From positions 399,924 to 463,923 of the forward strand of contig NW_020312894.1 of the NCBI RefSeq assembly GCF_003265705.1: a DNA stretch of 64,000 nt, written 5' to 3'. The position numbers were made by a program, and so were the translations under genes. Positions 61,101 to 64,000 of this stretch are shown in pieces. Origin of the DNA: Callorhinus ursinus (lineage: Eukaryota > Chordata > Mammalia > Carnivora > Otariidae). The notes beneath the pieces were generated by a model. That model searched no databases. It was not told the origin of the DNA and saw only the letters and a list, made by a program, of their open reading frames with translations. Within the stretch, counting starts at the first letter, position 1; each line of letters starts with the position of its first letter.

Positions 61101-61664
61101 GGTGTCAGACGGACGTCTGATGTCCTAAGTACAGGGCCTGGGAGGTGCCCTCAGCCTATGGCAGCCTTGGGCCCTTGTGCCAGGTAAGGCCGGCCCCAAC
61201 ATCGAGGGGCCGGGGAGGGCTGCCAGGGAGGTGGGTGGGGGGTGGGGGACAGCTCTTCTGCTGGGGTTTTAGCAGGGAAACTGAAGCTATTCTTCTGCTT
61301 ACTAATTAGGAGTTTTGGTTGTTCTGCTTTCAGTTGGCATGTGTGTTTAGGTTCCGATGTCAGTGTTGCTTGAACCAGGGAAGGCTGTGTGGGTGGGTGT
61401 TCCTCGCACCTGGTGCAGAGCCGACCCTTTGACTGCGGGGTGGATGGGTTGCCTGGTGTGGCACCGCAGGGAGGGCACCTCTGCACCTGGGGCATCTGCG
61501 CGGGAGCCCAGCCCGTCTCCTCCCGCAGACTGGACTTCAATGGCTTCTACACGGAGCGCCTGGAGCGTCTTTCTGCAGAGAGGAGCCAGAAGGCAGCCCC
61601 CCAGGTGCCTGTCCCACGGGGCCCCCCAGCATCAGCGCCCAGGGTCGCTGTCACCGCACAGTGA
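46190..61664 (+). CDS. TUBGCP2: Gamma-tubulin complex component 2 (GCP2), 17 coding exons, 905 aa
   Basis: Coding exons: 46190-46339, 47407-47535, 48325-48501, 49474-49633, 51788-51995, 52279-52478, 52864-53053, 53618-53763, 55224-55404, 56069-56249, 57042-57214, 57480-57608, 57990-58110, 58661-58804, 59323-59451, 60149-60312, 61529-61664. Every intron is GT-AG and phases agree; the sum is 2718 nt, 905 aa plus stop (human 902). The protein starts MSEFRIHHDVNELL and ends PRVAVTAQ as in human GCP2. The N-terminal GCP/GRIP1 region begins about residue 206 (TLPLASQESAVVEDLL) and mediates lateral contacts with GCP3; the C-terminal GRIP2 half, from about 500, binds gamma-tubulin. With GCP3 and gamma-tubulin it forms the small complex and, in the ring complex, nucleates microtubules at centrosomes. 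Residues around 800-815 (EAERAEERARKE) are three longer than human. The start ATG lies 10 nt after a TTTCAG acceptor (46178-46179), so exon 1 is untranslated. Confidence 0.97.
46352..46447 (+). repeat. 39-bp tandem repeat just after a TUBGCP2 splice donor
   Basis: Two full 39-bp copies (46352-46390, 46391-46429; one mismatch, GCTGC versus GCAGC) and a partial third. They begin 12 bases past the exon end at 46339. Because 39 is a multiple of three the repeat stays open in the exon's frame, so intron read-through would encode a short repeat peptide before stopping at about 46498. Confidence 0.9.
46575..46680 (-). mobile_element. MIR SINE fragment in TUBGCP2 intron 2
   Basis: TACAGATGAGTAATTGGAGG, CTCAGGGAGAGCGCTGGGC and TTTAGAACCCAGGTTCTGGG follow the complement of MIR. 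Confidence 0.55.
46718..46832 (+). mobile_element. Old SINEC-type SINE (short form) in TUBGCP2 intron 2
   Basis: CGCCTGGCTGACTCAGTTGC, GGAGCATGCGACTCTTGATC, TCGGGGTCATGAGTTTGAG, CCCACATTGGGTGTAAAAAT, then an A-rich tail. This is the short carnivore tRNA-Lys SINE without the CT-rich arm. Confidence 0.85.
54225..54805 (+). mobile_element. Degenerate LTR-like element in TUBGCP2 intron 8
   Basis: GGAGGTTCCCGTGACCCCCT, GCTAGGACGGCTCACAACTC, GGGTTATTAGAAAGGATGCA, GTTCACCACCCGGAAACTCT, GGTTGGTTCCCCGGCATGCA and TCTTAGGAGCTCAGTGCCAG follow the order of a common mammalian ERVL-class LTR. I recognise the pattern but not the exact family. No viral coding sequence is present. Confidence 0.55.
55798..55875 (+). 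pseudogene. 5S rRNA pseudogene, 3'-truncated, in TUBGCP2 intron 9
   Basis: The first two thirds of 5S rRNA is clear: GTCTGTGGCCATACCACCCT, GAACACCCCCGATTTCATCT, GATCTCAGGAGCTGAGC, GGGTCCGGCCTCCTTAG, with scattered, mostly C-to-T/G-to-A changes from the functional sequence. Beyond about 55875 the match is lost, so the C-box of the internal RNA polymerase III promoter is missing and the copy should be silent. Retroposed 5S copies are common in mammals. Confidence 0.85.
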
Positions 61665-61900
61665 GGTGAAATGAGTTCAAAACCTTTTACTTGGATATCG
61701 CTGAACCACCTGTTGTTGCTGTTTAAATATAAAGTCTGAATGTCATTCCTGCGTGCTGCTCTCGTGTCTCGGGGTCCTGGGTTCTGCTCTGCAGCAGCTG
61801 CCCAGACCAAGCGGGCTCCGCACGAGCTCTGCTCTGAACTTTCTTCAGTTGAGCAGGGTCACTTTTTTAAAATGCTTCTGTTCTCAAATAAAGAGAAAGT
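61665..61900 (+). terminator. TUBGCP2: TUBGCP2 3' UTR and candidate poly(A) signals
   Basis: Two candidates follow the stop: a variant TATAAA at 61728-61733 with a GT/CT-rich stretch shortly after, and a canonical AATAAA at 61887-61892. Which one is used cannot be told from sequence alone. Confidence 0.5.
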
Positions 61901-63480
61901 GAAAACATACAGCATTTGAGCAACATGAAGATAATTTCCAAAGTGCCATGCAGGGGACGGGGTAGGTGTCCACAGCTGGTCAGGTGCACGGGCCTGGACT
62001 CCCAGAAATCCACTGTTGTGCTAGGCTGGGCTCCGGGCACTAGGGGGCAGCACGGTCCCCGAGCTGTCGCAGGGCCGGGCCAGAGGGTGGGGGAGTCCTC
62101 AGGAGCACCTGCCCGCCCAGCCCGCCTGCTGGCCCGCAGAGGCCCTAGTGGAACCTGACCCCGGCCGCCCCACACCTGTGACTCCCGCCATGCTGCCCAC
62201 CTGCCAGAGGTCATGTGTCACTGTCCCAGTTGATCTCTGACCACCTGCCCCGGGAGGGGGGTGTCCTTCTGGGGGACACGGAGGAATGAGAGCCAAAAGC
62301 AGGCTCCTGGAGGCAGCCTGGGTCCCCCCTTGTGGCTGCTCACTGCCTTGCACAGGAAGCACCGTGGAGCTGGGGGCTCCCTTTCAAGCCACAGGAGGTT
62401 TCCTCTTCCAGTCTGCGGTGTGTACAGCCATCATGGCCAGAGCCCTGGCGTTGTGCAAACCTCTTGCTGAGCAGAGGAACCCGCCGGCCCCTGGCTTGCG
62501 GCCCTCCTGCCCTGCCCTGAGACCCAGAAACCTTGTGTCGCCATCCCGGGCTGCGGGCAGCAGGCTTGCCCACGGCACCTCAGGGCTGCAGGTGGGGTGG
62601 GGGTGGGGGTGGGGAGTGGCACAAGAGCTGTGTTGGGGGCTGCGCGGGGTCCTGGGCCCTAGGGGCAGGCCTGTGCTGGTCCTGGCTGCCGACATTAGCT
62701 GCAGGCGCAGTCCGGTCCACTGCCCACGGAGCGTGTGCGTCCGCTGCAGCTTTGGTTTCTGCCAGTGCAGGGGCTTTTGCCTTTTACTTCTTGTTTTCAA
62801 ATAATTGCAGCATAGGAGGAAGGAAGAGAAGATCAGATCACTGGGGAGGTGGGGTCTCACACACCTTGTTTCATCACAGGAAGTGGTATGTAGGCAGGGG
62901 GACAGAGCACGTGTTCAGACCATTGCCACACCTCTGTCGCCTCTGCCTGAGATGCCTCAGTCGGCTAGCCCGTCCTGCCTTTTCTGCCATCCGCTTTGGG
63001 GGAAATAAGGGTCTGTTAGACTTTGACCTCTGGCCTGGACTGTGCTGCCCACAGGTTCTCGCTTTGATGCCATCACCTCAGGGAGCTTGTGCAGAACGCA
63101 GCTCCGGAGCCACGTGGTTCGGCTGCAGGCGGTCTGGGACCCCCGGTGACGGACCCACTGGAGAAGCCTGGGTGCCAGGCCACAGTGGGGGCGGCCCCAC
63201 CCTGCAGAGCAGAGGCACCAGGGTGCGGTGTGGGGAGCTTTCCGTTCCCCAGGAAGTCTGAGGGCACATCCGCCCCCAGACAGAGCCTGCTCCGAACCAC
63301 TGCCCCGCCACCTGGCCAGAGGCCCCTGGGCCAGGCGGGCCTGGGCTTCCTCACCTGCACCGAGCGGCGTGCGACCTTGCAAGGAGGGGCTCAGCTTAGT
63401 CTGTGCGCCAACCCCCTCCGTTAATTCGATCCACATTTATGAAGTTTCTTCCACGTGCTGGACACCGGGCTCTGTCTAGG
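61901..63480. promoter_or_regulatory. TUBGCP2-ADAM8 spacer with CTCF-like site
   Basis: No gene. CACTAGGGGGCAGCAC (about 62038-62053) is a strong match to the CTCF core (CCASYAGRKGGC-type) and lies between the housekeeping TUBGCP2 and the cell-type-restricted ADAM8. A G-run cluster at about 62588-62617 could form a G-quadruplex. Confidence 0.45.
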
Positions 63481-63489
63481 GGCCCCCAG

Positions 63490-63774
63490 GGGCCCAGGAG
63501 TAGACGCGGGAAAACCCAAGAGCGAGCCCGAAGGCGGCGCCCCTACCCAGCGGGTGTCCAAGCCCCGCCCCTCCCAGCGTCGGAGGGGCCGATACGCTGC
63601 GGGCCGGGGGCTGGTCTCCGGGGCGGGGCGCCGGGACCAGACCTTGTCGCGAGCGCGGAGCCACCTCCTGCCAGCGCCGCGTCCCCGGACCCTGGCCTCC
63701 TGGCCCCGGAGCCCGTGCGCGCCCCCTGTTCTTGCCCCGGACGCCCGTGTACGCCCCCCGAGCGCGCCCCGGCC
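63490..63774 (+). promoter_or_regulatory. ADAM8: ADAM8 CpG-rich promoter and 5' UTR
   Basis: CpG-dense DNA with GC boxes (CCCCGCCCCTCCC near 63564 and GGGGCGGGGCG near 63619) directly upstream of the ADAM8 start codon. No TATA box is evident. Transcription start is not determinable. Confidence 0.5.
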
Positions 63775-63817
63775 ATGCGCGGCCTGCGGCTCCAGCTGCT
63801 CGCGCTGTGTCTGCAAG
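63775..63817 (+). CDS. ADAM8: ADAM8 first coding exon (partial gene, continues beyond window)
   Basis: Fourteen codons (MRGLRLQLLALCLQ) plus one base, ending at a strong donor CAAG|GTGAGT (63818). The leucine-rich start is a signal peptide and resembles the human ADAM8 opening MRGLGLWLLG. Gene order also fits: ADAM8 lies immediately downstream of TUBGCP2, same strand, in human and mouse. ADAM8 is a membrane-anchored metalloprotease-disintegrin of leukocytes and other cells. Only the signal-peptide exon is in the window, so catalytic and disintegrin domains cannot be checked. Identity rests mainly on synteny plus this short match. Confidence 0.75.
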
Positions 63818-64000
63818 GTGAGTGCCGGGCGCGGTCGGGTCCCCTGGCCCTCCGCACCCCGCCGAGCGCGGGGTCAGTCTCGGGTCGGGCCCGCCGAGGG
63901 GAGCCCTCAGCGGGAAGGGCCCAGGGCGGCAGACGGAGACTTCTAAAGGGAACTGGGAGAGAAGACGCCTGGGGCGTTTCCCCAGCGCTGGTCCGGCCCG

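Overview
The window is vertebrate nuclear DNA, almost certainly from a carnivoran mammal. It holds about ten copies or fragments of the tRNA-Lys-derived CAN SINE (SINEC) family, which is specific to Carnivora, plus decayed L1 LINEs, MIRs and MaLR-type LTRs. Genes are split by GT-AG introns and start in CpG islands. The protein-coding content matches the mammalian neighbourhood MSX3 - ZNF511 - TUBGCP2 - ADAM8 (human 10q26.3, mouse distal chromosome 7), read here so that TUBGCP2 and ADAM8 lie on the + strand. I cannot name the species.

Layout. 1-25 kb: gene-poor intergenic DNA with an MLT1-like LTR, SINEs, L1 pieces, two G/C-rich minisatellites (one containing a 10-N assembly gap) and three unannotated non-repeat islands (about 12.0-12.7, 16.24-16.56 and 23.97-24.28 kb) that look like candidate regulatory elements. 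25.4-26.7 kb: an intact two-exon MSX-class homeobox gene (MSX3, 198 aa) with a TATA/CCAAT promoter inside a CpG island. 27-40 kb: non-coding, with L1 copies in both orientations and nested SINEs. 40.07-43.59 kb, minus strand: ZNF511, six coding exons, 260 aa, three C2H2 fingers. 43.6-43.73 kb: a compact bidirectional CpG promoter shared by ZNF511 and TUBGCP2 with two inverted ETS-type sites. 46.19-61.66 kb: TUBGCP2, 17 coding exons that join without a frame break into 905 aa; its introns hold an old SINE, MIRs, an LTR-like element and a 5S rRNA pseudogene. 61.7-63.77 kb: short intergenic spacer with a good CTCF-like motif. 63.775 kb to the end: first coding exon of ADAM8, the rest lying outside the window.

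The genes do not form a pathway: MSX3 is a developmental transcription repressor, ZNF511 a little-studied zinc-finger protein, TUBGCP2 a core subunit of the gamma-tubulin complex that nucleates microtubules, and ADAM8 a membrane metalloprotease-disintegrin. The most notable biology is the intact MSX3, a gene to my knowledge absent from the human gene set, together with possible enhancers around it. I found no prokaryotic-type system, CRISPR array or functional mobile element. All exon boundaries were derived by eye from splice signals, reading-frame continuity and remembered family sequences; no database search was run.
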